The notes: generated from the sequence alone by a model not told the origin. A DNA stretch of 64,000 bases from Roridomyces roridus (GCA_029378245.1 JARKIF010000062.1:1-64000); one strand, 5' to 3'. Counted from the first letter of the stretch, positions 44,896 to 56,099 are shown. Made by a program: numbers and translations.

Positions 44896-45488
44896 TCATG
44901 CAGATGACACGGATGAGGATACGGAGGCCCTGCGGTGGGAGCCTGATGTCCTGGGACAGAAGCGGTATGGGTGCAGACGAGCGGCGTGCGGAGCGATCTG
45001 CCGCTGGCGCAGACGCTCGACAGCACGGCCGGTGAGCAGCAGGCTCTTGGCAGCGGGGTCGGCGGGGACGACGACGATGGCGTCGGCCTCTTCCAAGGAG
45101 GAGGGAAAGAGGGACAGTTTTCTGTGGGGAGAGGTTTTGTAGGGACTGCAGCTGGAGCTGGAGCTCGCGCTGAGGAGGCTGGTGCTGCTCGCGTCGGAGG
45201 GCGTGGGGGAAGGCGTGCGTGATTGGGAGGTCGTCGATGAAGACGTTGACACTCGGCGGCTGTTAATGTGCGGCCAGGAGTGCTGTGGGACATGGAGACG
45301 CGGGCGTGACTGGAAGTAAAGGTAAGGAGAGGGTCAGATAGAAACGGAAGTAAACGCACTGAATGTTCGTGCAAGTCGTAATGCGAAACCTCTCTGGGGC
45401 TCTTCGCGTAAGAAGGCGGGAGTAGGTTAAGGGTGCGAAGGGGTGGCAGCGTAGGACGCTGGGACGAGGCAGAGTACGTGGAAGACAT
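44896..45488 (-). CDS. Small Ser/Pro-rich hypothetical protein
   Basis: Two exons: MSSTYSASSQRPTLPPLRTLNLLPPSY...LHEHS, spliced by a GTGCGT...TTCCAG intron to SRPRLHVPQHSWPHINSRRVSTSSSTTSQ. The second exon ends in RHASVSSS-like repeats. About 165 residues. A central EEADAIVVVPADPAAKSLLLTGRAVERLRQR stretch looks folded, the rest disordered. No family was recognised. A TATA-like box 54 bp upstream supports the start. Confidence 0.6.
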
Positions 45489-45540
45489 TGAGTGAGAGTA
45501 GTGTCGAGGTCGTTATCCGCCGGGGGTCTAAGGTGCCTGC

Positions 45541-45548
45541 CTTATATG
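45541..45548 (-). promoter_or_regulatory. TATA box of the Ser/Pro-rich gene
   Basis: CATATAAG on the minus strand, about 54 bp before the ATG at 45488. Confidence 0.45.
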
Positions 45549-46023
45549 TGTCGTGAGATGAGGAGAATGGGGTATCAAGAAAGCAATGAGAAGTCGGGGA
45601 GGGCGGTATCAGCATTGGAGCAAAGTACGAGTAGCTTTATAGTCTTGAATGGGATAGCCGGACTATTGAGAGAAGCTTAGAAGCGCATGGCACATTGTCA
45701 ATTGTGGACAAAAGAAAAGAAATTTGTTTGTACAGCGGAGTTTGAATGGGTGGCCATTGTCGTTATTATGTGTCGAGTTTTCGCTTGTATATCCGCGCCA
45801 GTCGATACAATAGTCGTTCCTGAATGCCGTCGAGAGTTTACTTCTTGGCTGTCGTCGCAGTTGAGGACAACAAGGTCGCAGAGCGTCCTCACAATTGACG
45901 TGTTTGGTACTTGTTGTGGTTACTTCCTTTTTCGATCTTCCATTATGGCTGAGCTCCCGCCAAAAGTCACTATTGTATGCTGCCTAGCTCACTTCTACTC
46001 CTTCTTGACGCGGCTTTCTCAAG
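45549..46023. other. Divergent intergenic region
   Basis: Upstream DNA shared by the Ser/Pro-rich gene (minus) and the AC19 gene (plus). Open frames here have no coding character. Confidence 0.4.
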
Positions 46024-46535
46024 ATGAAGGGCGCGACGCCCGATCTCTCGGCTGCAACGTACCAGATTCACGACGAAACACACACGATCGGCAACGCTCT
46101 TCGCTGGATGCTCATGAAAAAGTCCGTGCTGCTTTGTACTACCCAGCTCGCCTCTCACGACAATCCCGGCCCTTTTAGCCCAAAGGTTGAATTCTGTGGT
46201 TACAGGCAAGTTTTCGGCGTATTCCGTGGTCGTGGACTGCTTTGTCGTCACGTCCATCGTGTCCCTGCTTTGTAGTCAGACGTTAATCGCTTTCTTAGTG
46301 CGCCGCATCCGTCGGAGAACGTCATCAACGTTCGTATCCAGATGTACGGTGCGTTTCACTCTGTTTCTGTTTGCGAGACGAGATGGCTCAAGTTGATCAT
46401 ACAGACAACCTCTCCTCGCTCTCGGCTCTGATCACTGCGCTCTCCGACCTGGACGACCTCGCCGTGACCATCGAGGAAAAATACGTCGCGTCATTGAACT
46501 CGGGCAACTACGAGCGCTGGGATGAGCGCAGTTGA
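46024..46535 (+). CDS. RPC19: DNA-directed RNA polymerase I and III subunit AC19 (Rpc19/RPAC2)
   Basis: The alpha-like dimerisation fold shared by RNA polymerases I and III; it pairs with AC40. MKGATPDLSAATYQIHDETHTIGNALRWMLMKN carries the family DEDHTLGN--R block, here DETHTIGNALRW. After an intron comes PKVEFCGYSAPHPSENVINVRIQMY, the most conserved Rpc19 segment, and then DNLSSLSALITALSDLDDLAVTIEEKY. Four exons; the junctions KK/NPK, YR/SAPHP and MY/DNLS are in frame. About 113 residues, the normal family length without the long acidic N-terminus some fungi have. Confidence 0.9.
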
Positions 46536-46813
46536 TCGGCAACCCATCCAATATCAAAGCTTTCGTCGTATGCATGACGTTTCTTGGGTCGCTTCGGGTC
46601 GTTTCGAGCAGGTGCAACGACACACCACTCGGGGGGCCCGACTTCTCCGGTGGACATTGGGGTGGCCACCGTTGCAAGCACGTTTGGAGCGGAAGATTTC
46701 AGAGCGGCGTAGCCTAGTCTTGTAACAAAGCTTTCGAGATAACTTCTGAGATAAGATGTACTCGTTTGGCCATCAGAATAATAGGCGCCCGTTCTTTGCT
46801 TTCACGTCAAACC

Positions 46814-48544
46814 ATGGATTCTCCCTTTGCCTCCAAACTGAAAACCAACTACTGTCCAACTGTCGACGAAACTGTCGAGATTAAAGCTCTCATCGCAGAA
46901 AATCAAGCTCAAATGCAGCATCTTGAGAGCAGAATCGCAGACGCGCAGCAGGTTCTCAACAAGCTACTCGAGGAGGGCAAGAGCCTTGAATTCAACTTGC
47001 ACTCGCACGAAGCCCTCCTCTCGCCCATTCGGCGCATGCCAGCAGATGTAGTGCAGGAAATATTCAAAGCCTGTCTCCCGACCCACCGCAATTGTGTCAT
47101 GGACGCGAGCGAGGCGCCGCTTCTTCTGGGACGCATATGCAGCGGTTGGAGGACACTGTCTCTTGCGACCCCTCGCCTCTGGTCCAGTCTCCACATTGTG
47201 GATCCCGGACAACAGTGGTCTGAGGAGAATGGCTCGTTGGCGATAAATCACTGGCATGCAGGATGGGGCGGGCCCGTGGAGCCACCAATGACCGCGGTGG
47301 ACCGCCCCAGGGTTTCCCTGATTGCCAACGCCATCCAGGAATGGTTTGAGCGGTCTGGTCAATGCCCGCTTTCCATATCTTGGCATTTGGATTGTCGCCA
47401 CCGACACAATTCCGCGGCTTCGAATTCGAGATGCATCGTTGAGGCCGTCTTTTCGCGAGCCACCCGTTGGCAGCACATAAAGTTCACCATAGGTGATGCG
47501 GTGCTGGAGGATTTGGCCCAGCTCAGCGTCGCAGACGTGCCCGAACTGAAGTGCGCTACGTTGCAGCAGTCTCCTGAAGGATGGGGAAACTCGGGCGGGC
47601 ACTTTACGTGGGACCGTTTGCGCATATTTCTGAATGCCAAGGTCACCGCCGTGGCTGTTTCGGGACTTGGCCTTGTCTTGCCGCAGCTGGCACTGCCGTG
47701 GACCCAGTTGACTGCCCTTTCCACTTTTCCCGCTGCTGGGAGGGAGATCCCTGTCTCTGTCCACAGTGCCATCACGACAATCTCAAGATGCAGTCAACTT
47801 CGCAGTCTCTCGCTTTTGCTTGCCAGTGAGGAGTCGACCACCACAGAAATCAGCACAAGCTCTATTAACGTTGACCTCCCACTCCTTCATTCACTCCGTC
47901 TATCAGGCACTGTCGGTGCATCCACCGCTCTCCTCGATAGGATTTCCATACCAAAGTTGACGGAACTCGCATGGACCCTTCATCCTAACTTGGCCAATGG
48001 CGCGGGATGGGGTGGTGTTGAACCCCACCCTATACCAGCCGAGCCTTTGGTGCGGTTCTTAACGACACTCCCTCTTCTAGAGAGTCTCTCTCTGACGGCT
48101 CACCAACTCAGTTCGTCGTCAATCAAAGAAATCTTGCTCAATCTCCCGACGAACCTCCAAAGCCTCCATGTGTCTGCTAGCTTCAATCACGCGCCCTCTT
48201 TTGACGAAGACTGCATGGTATTCTTGATGACCCCCGTCGACGTGGGCGTGGATTCATCTACCCCGCTGCCTCTGCTCCACAATTTCCAACTAGACGGCGC
48301 GCAGTCGGTTTCAGACGCAACTCTTCTTCAATTCATCACGAGCCGGGCTTCTGCCCTGAAGCGTGTCGATGTCACGTTTGGGAGGGAGATGCAGGTCGAC
48401 ATCCGTCCTGCCCTCTTGCCACTCATTGGGAGCGGACTGAAGTTCTTCGTTAACTATTTCCCTGCCCTTATCGAAAGTCACTCGCCGTGGGCTGGTTTGC
48501 CTGATGCTCCACAAGTATCTGCTTGGGGGTTACCCGCTATGTGA
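46814..48544 (+). CDS. F-box protein (paralogue of the 1.7-kb and 42.9-kb copies)
   Basis: Single exon, 576 residues. It starts MDSPFASKLKTNYCPTVDETVEIKALIAENQ with a short coiled segment. The F-box LSPIRRMPADVVQEIFKACLP lies at about residues 73-93, then CSGWRTLSLATPRLWSSLHI and a leucine-rich region to the end. It closes with SPWAGLPDAPQVS. The ATG at 46814 is chosen because the paralogue at 44629 starts with the same MDSPF; an upstream in-frame non-ATG extension exists but is unlikely. Expected to be a Skp1-binding ubiquitin-ligase adaptor of unknown target. Confidence 0.85.
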   Translation: MDSPFASKLKTNYCPTVDETVEIKALIAENQAQMQHLESRIADAQQVLNKLLEEGKSLEFNLHSHEALLSPIRRMPADVVQEIFKACLPTHRNCVMDASEAPLLLGRICSGWRTLSLATPRLWSSLHIVDPGQQWSEENGSLAINHWHAGWGGPVEPPMTAVDRPRVSLIANAIQEWFERSGQCPLSISWHLDCRHRHNSAASNSRCIVEAVFSRATRWQHIKFTIGDAVLEDLAQLSVADVPELKCATLQQSPEGWGNSGGHFTWDRLRIFLNAKVTAVAVSGLGLVLPQLALPWTQLTALSTFPAAGREIPVSVHSAITTISRCSQLRSLSLLLASEESTTTEISTSSINVDLPLLHSLRLSGTVGASTALLDRISIPKLTELAWTLHPNLANGAGWGGVEPHPIPAEPLVRFLTTLPLLESLSLTAHQLSSSSIKEILLNLPTNLQSLHVSASFNHAPSFDEDCMVFLMTPVDVGVDSSTPLPLLHNFQLDGAQSVSDATLLQFITSRASALKRVDVTFGREMQVDIRPALLPLIGSGLKFFVNYFPALIESHSPWAGLPDAPQVSAWGLPAM

Positions 48545-48636
48545 TCGATTGTACTGGGTCATTTTGTCTCTTTTTTTTTGCTTAATTTTGTGTGAGGGCA
48601 GATTCGCCCCGGTAGTCAAATTAAAATGGATTTTCT

Positions 48637-50795
48637 TCAAGGGCAACTCCCACGTCGACGCAATCGCACCCTACAATCCATCGGAACAATCGTCAAACCA
48701 GGCTTCCATCTCAGTAACAGCCTCCTCTGCTCCTCGAACGGCTTCTCCACAAGGTGGGATGGGAGAATGATCTCGTAGCGGCGCACCAGACTTGCGAGTA
48801 TACAAACACCCTCTGCAAGCGCGAAGCGCTGTCCCACACAACTCCGCGCGCCACCTGAGAAGGTAAAGACTATACATTCGGTCAGAAAGACACATAGCAC
48901 GCATAGCTGGAGAGGCCATACACGCGTCGCGGGGCCACGAATACGTTTCCGTGTCGATAAATCGCTCAGGCTTGAATTCTTCTACATCTTCGCCCCAGTA
49001 TAACGCTGCCAACGGATGAATGCACCTCCTCAAGACGTCAAATGAACCCACGATTCCTGTGTAACGCCATGATATCGACGATGACGATGCTCCCTGGCTC
49101 CACCGGGATGGAGAATGCCTTGACCTTGTCCGGTTGACCGGCCTTGTTGCGAATAAACCGGCGGGCAACCAGAGTGGTCTCAGCACGAGTCACTTTGGCG
49201 AACCGTGGAACAGGGGGAAAGAGTCGCATGCTCTCATGCAAGGTCGCCGAGGTGTACACTAATTTGGGCATGCATTCCTTGTACGACTGCGAATAATGAG
49301 CGGAAACAAAAGCGTGCCTCGAAGGAGTGTTACCGCAGGAGTTGCGATTTCTGGGAGGCCATGTGGCCATACATCGAGTGTTTCTTTGAATATTTTGTCT
49401 TGGACGTCGGGATAGAGTGCTAATAGCCCTATGGCGAAACTGAGGGCATGTGCAGACGTTTCTGGAGTATGCGTATAAGAAAAACGTTAGGAGCAGAAAC
49501 TTTTGCTGACCGTGCCCAGCGATCAGGAACGTCTAAGAGTTGTTGACGGGACGAATGAACGAATGGACAAACGGACTCACAAAGATATCAGAGAGAACCT
49601 CGTCGTCGGTGAGACTCTTCCGATCACCATCCGACTCGTTCGTACTAGCCTCGACCAAATTTCGCAAAATTCCTGCTCCCATCCCAGAGTCTGCTTTCCC
49701 ATCGACCATCCACGCACGCGACAACGAAACGAGATCAAGCATATGCACACGGAGCGCCTCGTACGTGTCGCTGGTCTCTGAGACGATCCTACTCACCCAA
49801 GGCAGCCGCAGACGCGCGAGCCAGGACGGCACAAAGGACTTGATCAGCAGGCTCTCGATGGCCACGCTCCGCAGAACCGCCGCGCGGAAGGTTAGCTTGT
49901 GTCCTCCCAGGGTGACCGTGGAGGGATCTTCTTTCCACGGCTCGCGTCTACCAAAGCCGGTGCATGCCACAATCAACAGTGTGAGCTATCAGAGTTTGTG
50001 AGCGTGATTGGCATGTAAAGGGCGGTGTGCCCACCTGGGTCAAGTCCTCGACAGTGCTAAGGGAAATGGTACCGTTTGAGCCCACTTGCGAATCCAATTC
50101 CTCGGTCCACTCTTTCAAAATCCGCGCCGTCTCCATCCAAGCCAAGGCGCTGATGCCCTGGAGCCAAAATAAGTAAGTACATGAATAATCCTAGAGCCGA
50201 GAACTTGCCTCGTTAAATGCAGAACCCGCAACACGGCGATGTCGCTTCCACTCTGCGCCCTCCGTTCCAATCATACTCCTCCCATAGACATGCAAGACCT
50301 CGTACTGGGTACTGCTTTAGCATAGGACGAGGATTGAATTGAATCCTTACCGCTTCCACATCTTTTTCAAAGACAGAAACCTCACTGGTGACTGCCTTGA
50401 TCGCCTGAGCGTCCGCGAGCCACAGAGTCGGTGTTGCGCCCCAAGGCAGAACGGAGCCCAGGGCTGTACTTCCATACTTGTTGAAGACTGCACATTTCAT
50501 TCAGAAAAGAGCTTGACGAGACTTGTTGGCGAGACGAACACCGAAATTCAGAGCGATAGTACCCAATCTGATGATGGAGAGGAAACCAGCGTCCAACGAA
50601 GAGGGACAAGGCACGGAATGGATGTAGCCACAGAATACCAGCGTTCGGACAGCCGCTGAAGGAGGGATATTGTCAATGTGGCTAAGTAGCAGAAAGGCCT
50701 TACCCAAAGAACGGTCGGAAGCTTCGTATAACGGCGCGGGTCACAAGATAAGTAACCACTGGCGGAAACACGAGTGTGAGGTAGAAGAGCATCAT
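48637..50795 (-). CDS. Cytochrome P450 monooxygenase no. 4 (intact paralogue of no. 3)
   Basis: The N-terminal anchor MMLFYLTLVFPPVVTYLVTRAVIRSFRPFFG is followed by CPNAGILWLHPFRALSLFVG, FNKYGSTALGSVLPWGATPTLWLA, YEVLHVYGRSMIGTEGAEWKRHRR and, after a GC-AG intron, ALAWMETARILKEWTEELD. Then FLIAG/ETSAHALSFAIG and YKECMPKL/VYTSATLHESMRLFPPVPRF (ExxR = ESMR), AALYWGEDVEEFKPERF, and the heme loop FSGGARSCVGQRFALAE. Eight or more introns. Microsomal class II enzyme, family not named. It lies in opposite orientation to no. 3, about 7.5 kb away across two F-box paralogues. Confidence 0.85.
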
Positions 50796-50941
50796 CAAGT
50801 CGTGGTCGTGGTTCAAGCCAATCTAGCGCCGCAACGTCGGTCATAGCGCGGCCAACAAGCTGGATGATTTCCGTGAACGATGCATTCAAAAAAAAAGTGG
50901 TAGATACAATGCAGCCTGCCGATAAAATAACGATAATCAGA

Positions 50942-52696
50942 TTACACGACCTCGTCAACCTTGGAGCGATTAATACAGAAGCCCTATAATTCGAATGAGT
51001 CTTGGACAGAAGAAAACGAAAGGTCTGACGCACCGGTGTGACCCACTCCTTACATCCACAGCACATACCCGCCCAATCGTAGTTGCCCAGCTTCGCACCG
51101 CATTTCTTGTTCGGGCACACAATCTTGCCAGCAAGTTGCCCCGACTCCAAGAACGGCTCCATCCATTTCATCTGACAGCCAATTAGCTGTGGAAAGGCAA
51201 GGGTACAAAGAAACGCACCGGCTCAACAAAGTACCCGGAGCACTTGGGGTTGGCAAGGATTGGTGGGCTAATGGGAAGCTGCTTTGGCGGGCCTTGCATC
51301 GGAGTGAGCGGCGTCATCATCGGATTGCGCATTGCAGCCAGCTTGGGGTTCGCGAAAAGTTGCGCCGCAATGTCTTCCGAGCTCGAAAAGTGCGTTGTCG
51401 GAGGATCTTCAGCTTGGGGAGACGTCTCTGCCGGCGGAGACGCAAACACAGCATCGGATAACCTGCGCCCCAATCGCGCCGCTGCCTGGAAAGTAGTGGC
51501 TGATCGCTGCTCATCACTGGGCGCGTCTTCGGGCCCACTGTCGTCCTCCGTCTCAAGAGCGGACATGGACAATTGGGACATGGTCAGGTCGGCAACGCCA
51601 CTAATAAGCGGCCGAAGTCGCGGGCGCTGTGGAGGTCCATCGGACACCGAACGCTTTACACCGTCTGGGGTATCCTCTTGAGGAGGAGGAGGCTCATTGG
51701 TGTCCAACGCGGACATGGCCAACGTGTCTGCAAGACCGGAAGGACGACGGGGACGCGTAGACACCAAAGATCCCAAACGGGGTCGCGTGGCCATGCTCAT
51801 CGACGGATGACGAGAAGTGACTGGTGTGGCGGCTGCAGGGGTAGGAGCTCCCAACTGCCCATGATCCAGCATGTGCTCACGCGTCGCCAGCTCCTGCCTG
51901 CACATCTTGCATCTGATCCTTCGTCGGGGTCCGCCTGGCGTAGCGGGAGCAGAGTCGCTCGGGGTGCGGGGGTATTTAGCAAACATGTCGGTCTCTGGCA
52001 GACTCCCGTCACCGTCTACGTAAATTTCATTTCAAGGGAGACAGAGAACGATCGGGAAAAAACACGCACTCATGACCTCTTCTACCGCCCTTTCCATGTA
52101 AAACATGCGCGTCGATTTATCCTTGCGCGAGATCTTGTACGCAGCTTTGTGGAAAATCTCCAGCTGAACCAAAAACCCAGGATTTGGGCTAGGATGAGTG
52201 AGCAGACAGCATTGAACTGCACAAGTTACGCACTCGATGTTGGGTCGGGCTTTGCGTATAATATTCAACGCCGACTCGGTGTCGAGCATTTGCGTATACA
52301 TCAAATACGCCGCGACGATAGTAACACTCCGGCCTGCATTTCTCGCTCAGCCAAGGAACAAATCCAGAGAGAAAACGCACTCATTCCGGCCTGGCAATGG
52401 ACCAACACCCCCCGCCCCTTGTCCAGCTCTGCCTGGATAAAGGTAATAGCGGGTATGAAATGCACCAAAATGTCTGCTTCCTCGGTATCGTCCAGTAGAA
52501 TCTGGTGCCGGATGAAGGTCTAGACGAGACGGTCAACGGTAATCCAGTGAGCCGGACATGCAGGACACACCTCGTGTATTGTAACCCTTCCCCGCATTGC
52601 CGTCAGGATACTGTATATGTTATGTGCTTTGAGGGCCTCTGTCTCCTTCGCACTGGGCAGGTCTCCGACCCATAGTCCAGGAATAACTTCATCCAT
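50942..52696 (-). CDS. YVH1: Dual-specificity phosphatase YVH1 (DUSP12) with C-terminal zinc domain
   Basis: YVH1 releases Mrt4 during 60S ribosome maturation through its zinc domain. Seen here: MDEVIPGLWVGDLPSAKETEALKAHNIYSILTAMRG; then VHCQAGMSRSVTIVAAYLMY, the PTP loop HCx5R rebuilt across an intron; then PNPGFLVQLEIF. The cysteine cluster CKMCRQELATREHMLDH is separated by a long Ser/Pro insert from CPNKKCGAKLGNYDWAGMCCGCKEWVTP and the family ending FCINRSKVDEVV. The insert between the zinc halves (about 51190-51900) is low complexity and longer than in yeast. Six or so introns, complete. Confidence 0.9.
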
Positions 52697-52990
52697 GTCG
52701 GTCAGTAGCAGTTATAACAAGTGCATATAAGGTGAGGAGGTGGTTGGTGGAAGAGGAGTGAGTGAGTGGGGCGGCGATCGTGTGTCTCATCTGCCTCCGT
52801 TTTATTCACGGGCGGGACTAAAAAATTCGTATCATCAAACGCGTCACTGGCTACAAAATCCTATGTACAACAATCCAGAACAATCCACATCCCAGGAGTA
52901 AAATAAATTATACGAATTAGGTAGAGTAATGTGGTGGAGCCATCTACTGCGGCTGTAGGCGTGCTACACGGATCTTAGTTTAGGGGTAGC

Positions 52991-55048
52991 TTAAGGCCAA
53001 GGAGACTCACGGGGAGCTGGGCGAGTACGGGTGGTACTCGTTCGTGGAGCGCTATCGTCTGTATTCGCCGCTCCACCGCGACGTAGCTGCGAAGGCATGA
53101 TGATGGGTGTCGGTGGCTTGGTGAACCCTCGCGTTGGGGCCGTGCTTAGATTCGCCGGCCAGGCTTGTGGAGCGCTCGAGGTGCGAGGACTCTTGGCGGG
53201 CTCGGAAAGTAAGGGTGAGGAAGCAACCCGTTTCAGCGAACCTGGTGACAAAGAGGTATTGGATTGTGAGGACAGGGCAGGCCGTTTATTTGATGTAGAA
53301 TCTGGAAGTCGATTAATGCCAAAATTACTGCAGGTGTGGCTCAGCGTACCATCAATCGATACACTTGCAGTCAGTGCCGGGGCACGTGAAATGGGCGCGG
53401 CTCCGGCGAGCAAGCCGTCGGGCGTAGCGGAAGGCGGGGGATTGCTGCGGTTCTTATTTGCCGCGGGACTCGCGGGACCGCCTCTGCGGACTGCGACGCC
53501 AGCTTGAAAACCAACAACTGGTCCTAGAACAGAATAAGCAAAAGAGTAAAAGAGCGAGCAAACTCTTACGGCGAGGATCTTGAGACTGGGACGAGGTTGA
53601 GGGCGTTTGTTTGGCCGGCGATGACCCAGGTTTGCCGGGTAGTTGTACACCCGCTGCAGATTTGTCAAAGTAGGGCCAACCGTAATACATCCATACGCAC
53701 GCTTGTTAATAAACATGGTAGCCTGGGTCTTTGGCGTCTTCGTTTTCGCATTCGTCGGCTTCTTCTTCTTCAATTCCTCAATCTCAGCCATCAGAGCAGT
53801 ATTCCGGGCTAAGGTCTCCGCATTATCTGTAGTCAGGGTAGCCTGAAGTTGGTCCCGTTCCATCTCAGCCTCGAGGAGTTTCGCTTCGAGATCAGTGAGT
53901 TTAGCGTTGAGCTCAGCGTTGTCCTCGTGCTCCGTTCGTTCCGCATCCCAAGCCCGACCCTTTGCTTCCCACTCTGCCAGTTCAGTCTTGGAGGCATCCA
54001 GTTGCTCGTTGGCGTCCCGCAACGCGTCCTGAGCCGTGTCTCGCTGCTCGCCGGTGGTGCGAGCCAACTCTTTCCACGTGTTCCTTTCCTCGGCTGCTCC
54101 CAAAGCATCCTCCCTGTCTTTCTCGAGCCTGCCTTCCGCTGCAAGGTAGTCGTTCTTCCATTTGTCGATCTCGGCCTGCATCGACAACGATTTGGCATTG
54201 CTCTCGTCCTGCGCGGTCTTGAGGTCCGCTTCGGCGGCTAGACACTTGGCCTTCCACGTATCCAGCTCTGCGGGAGTCGAGGCGAGTTTGGCCTCACTGG
54301 CACCAAGCGCAGTCTTCAGCGTATCTCGTGCAGCTTCGGCGGCCTCGTACTGCGACTTCCACTTGTCTGATTGGGCGCGGAGGGACAGAAGTCGCACTTC
54401 CATATCACCCCGAGACTTCTTCTCCTCCTGCACAGACGTCTCGAGTTGAACTCGTTGAGTCTCCCACCGCTGAGTGGCTGCCTCCATGTCAGCATCGCGC
54501 TTCGCAACGGTAGCCTTGAGACCAATGCACTCGCGCAAAAGGGCAGCATTTTGCGTGAGTGCGGTTTTCAGCCGACTGGAGCATTCAGTAATGCAGGCCG
54601 TGAGGGTGGATACAAAGGAGGAGGGTGAAAGAGCCTTGTATTGCGTCGAGTCTGGGACGAAATGCTTGGCTTGTTCGTCGATTTGGGAGGCGAGTCTCGC
54701 ATGATCACCAACGAAGGAGAGTTCCGGTCGTCCGGCTGTTGAAACGACGCCTATTCCATTCTCATTCAACAAGCTCTTGAGCGCAGCCAACTCTTGTGCC
54801 ACGGCATGGGGAGAGTTGGAAGAGGCGGGATCTTGGCTGAGTTGTGCATTACGACGCTCCGCAGCTTCCAGCTGCCGACTGAGCTTGCTGAGCTGCTCAT
54901 TGAGGGTGTGTATGCTGAGCTCGTATGGGCGGACGTGATGGGCGAGCTCTGCGTCAAAGAGGGCGTAAAGTTGCTCGGCACTCTTGTATATAGAGGTGGA
55001 GCGCGACGATGATTGGGCTACCGTCGCGAGTGGGGGAGGATCGGGCAT
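52991..55048 (-). CDS. Coiled-coil protein with proline/serine-rich tail, function unknown
   Basis: Starts MPDPPPLATVAQSSSRSTSIYKSAEQLYALFDAELAHHVRPYE. A long alanine/glutamate-rich coiled coil occupies about residues 45-470, with repeated W-x-A and K-x-A blocks such as ELDTWKAKCLAAEADLKTAQDE, and ends at EELKKKKPTNAKTKTPKT. Two introns (donors GTGCGT and GTAAGA) join INK/PGVQLPGKPGSS and DPR/RPVVGFQAG. The disordered tail ends TRPAPRESPWP. No catalytic domain. It resembles spindle- or septum-associated filament proteins only in being coiled. A hAT-like element begins 126 bp upstream of the ATG; the frame stays open into the element, but the start at 55048 is preferred. Confidence 0.65.
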   Translation of the reverse strand: MPDPPPLATVAQSSSRSTSIYKSAEQLYALFDAELAHHVRPYELSIHTLNEQLSKLSRQLEAAERRNAQLSQDPASSNSPHAVAQELAALKSLLNENGIGVVSTAGRPELSFVGDHARLASQIDEQAKHFVPDSTQYKALSPSSFVSTLTACITECSSRLKTALTQNAALLRECIGLKATVAKRDADMEAATQRWETQRVQLETSVQEEKKSRGDMEVRLLSLRAQSDKWKSQYEAAEAARDTLKTALGASEAKLASTPAELDTWKAKCLAAEADLKTAQDESNAKSLSMQAEIDKWKNDYLAAEGRLEKDREDALGAAEERNTWKELARTTGEQRDTAQDALRDANEQLDASKTELAEWEAKGRAWDAERTEHEDNAELNAKLTDLEAKLLEAEMERDQLQATLTTDNAETLARNTALMAEIEELKKKKPTNAKTKTPKTQATMFINKRAYGCITVGPTLTNLQRVYNYPANLGHRRPNKRPQPRPSLKILAVRVCSLFYSFAYSVLGPVVGFQAGVAVRRGGPASPAANKNRSNPPPSATPDGLLAGAAPISRAPALTASVSIDGTLSHTCSNFGINRLPDSTSNKRPALSSQSNTSLSPGSLKRVASSPLLSEPAKSPRTSSAPQAWPANLSTAPTRGFTKPPTPIIMPSQLRRGGAANTDDSAPRTSTTRTRPAPRESPWP

Positions 55049-55174
55049 GGAACGAGCATGGAGGTGCGATAGCGACAAGATAGCGACGCGTTTGAATTTG
55101 AAATGAGTTTGATCCTTCCTGTCAAAACTTTGATGCAATTGATGGCTCCGGGCACCAACCACAACCGTAACGTC

Positions 55175-55710
55175 TAAGGCTGAAACCATATCGTTTCCGT
55201 TTGCAGATCTGGGCAAATCAAATGGAAACGGTACGTAAACGTTTGTAAACCGTTTAAAACTGTTTTCAAACGGTATCTGGAGTGGCACATAAAACCAGCC
55301 CACAACAAGGACCTACCTATGGGTGTTGAGTCCTCGGGTTAGTGTATGGTCACCATCTGGTTGTTGTCCAAGCCTGGGGGCTGTTCGGGGCTTTTTAATT
55401 ACATGCCGGACCCTTGCCGGATGTCACCTGGCATTCAGCCATGTCAATCAACGGGATCAGAAATGATCAGACACCTTGCCGGGGGTGGCCGGTCGACGGG
55501 GTACCCATTTGACATCCGAGGAACCGGGAATCACTGACAGCGGAGTCGCCAGTCCACGTCAAAAATGCCGCCTGGTAGGAGCTGGTATGTAACCATTTAA
55601 ACCGTTTGTTTATCATCTGTTACCGTTTGCACTGACCCACAAATTAAACGGAAATGAAAACCGTTGAAACCGTTTGCAAACGTTTGCAAACGGAAATGAT
55701 TGCAGCCCTA
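55175..55710. mobile_element. hAT-like MITE (non-autonomous DNA transposon), 536 bp
   Basis: An 8-bp direct repeat, GTAACGTC, flanks the segment at 55167-55174 and 55711-55718. The ends form imperfect terminal inverted repeats: left TAAGGCTGAAACCAT, right (reverse complement) TAGGGCTGCAATCAT. Both continue into GTTTCCGTTTGC / TTTCCGTTTGC. Subterminal AAACGGT/ACCGTTT motifs are clustered at both ends. An 8-bp duplication and TAGGGCTGCAA-like ends are hAT hallmarks. There is no transposase, so it is non-autonomous. Confidence 0.8.
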
Positions 55711-55718
55711 GTAACGTC

Positions 55719-56099
55719 TCAATATCGCAGCGCTACTGGTGCCTCAAGTCTTCAGACCTTTCCATCGAGCCAACTCAACTACGTGCAAGAGCCAAATCTC
55801 ACTCGATTTCTCCCTTGCATGGCCTTTGAAACCAGCATCTACTGTTAGTGCCCGATGATAAGATGTCGTAGAAGGCCGTGGGTGGTCAGCAGGGACCCGG
55901 CGGTGAACCCACGAGGATGCTTGGTGCGGGACGAGGCAGTACCAGATGAACGACAACTCAGTGCCAGTGTGTTTTGGTGACAATGGAACACGGGTGGTTG
56001 ACTGTCATGCATGCAAAGAACGCCGTCTACGATAAACTGATACAAGTCCATTGTGATTGCGAAAGATCCAACAAAAATATGAACGACAGTACAGTGTCT
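55719..56099. other. Intergenic region without supported gene
   Basis: About 380 bp between the MITE duplication and the Ser-rich gene. I see no coding frame or structured RNA in it. Confidence 0.4.

Noticed and set aside
45687..46178. 163-codon plus-strand frame before the AC19 gene
   Set aside because: It overlaps the AC19 first exon in another frame and shows no coding character.
55049..55303. In-frame N-terminal extension of the coiled-coil protein into the MITE
   Set aside because: It has no ATG at a good position, its composition is transposon sequence, and MPDPPP at 55048 is a natural start.
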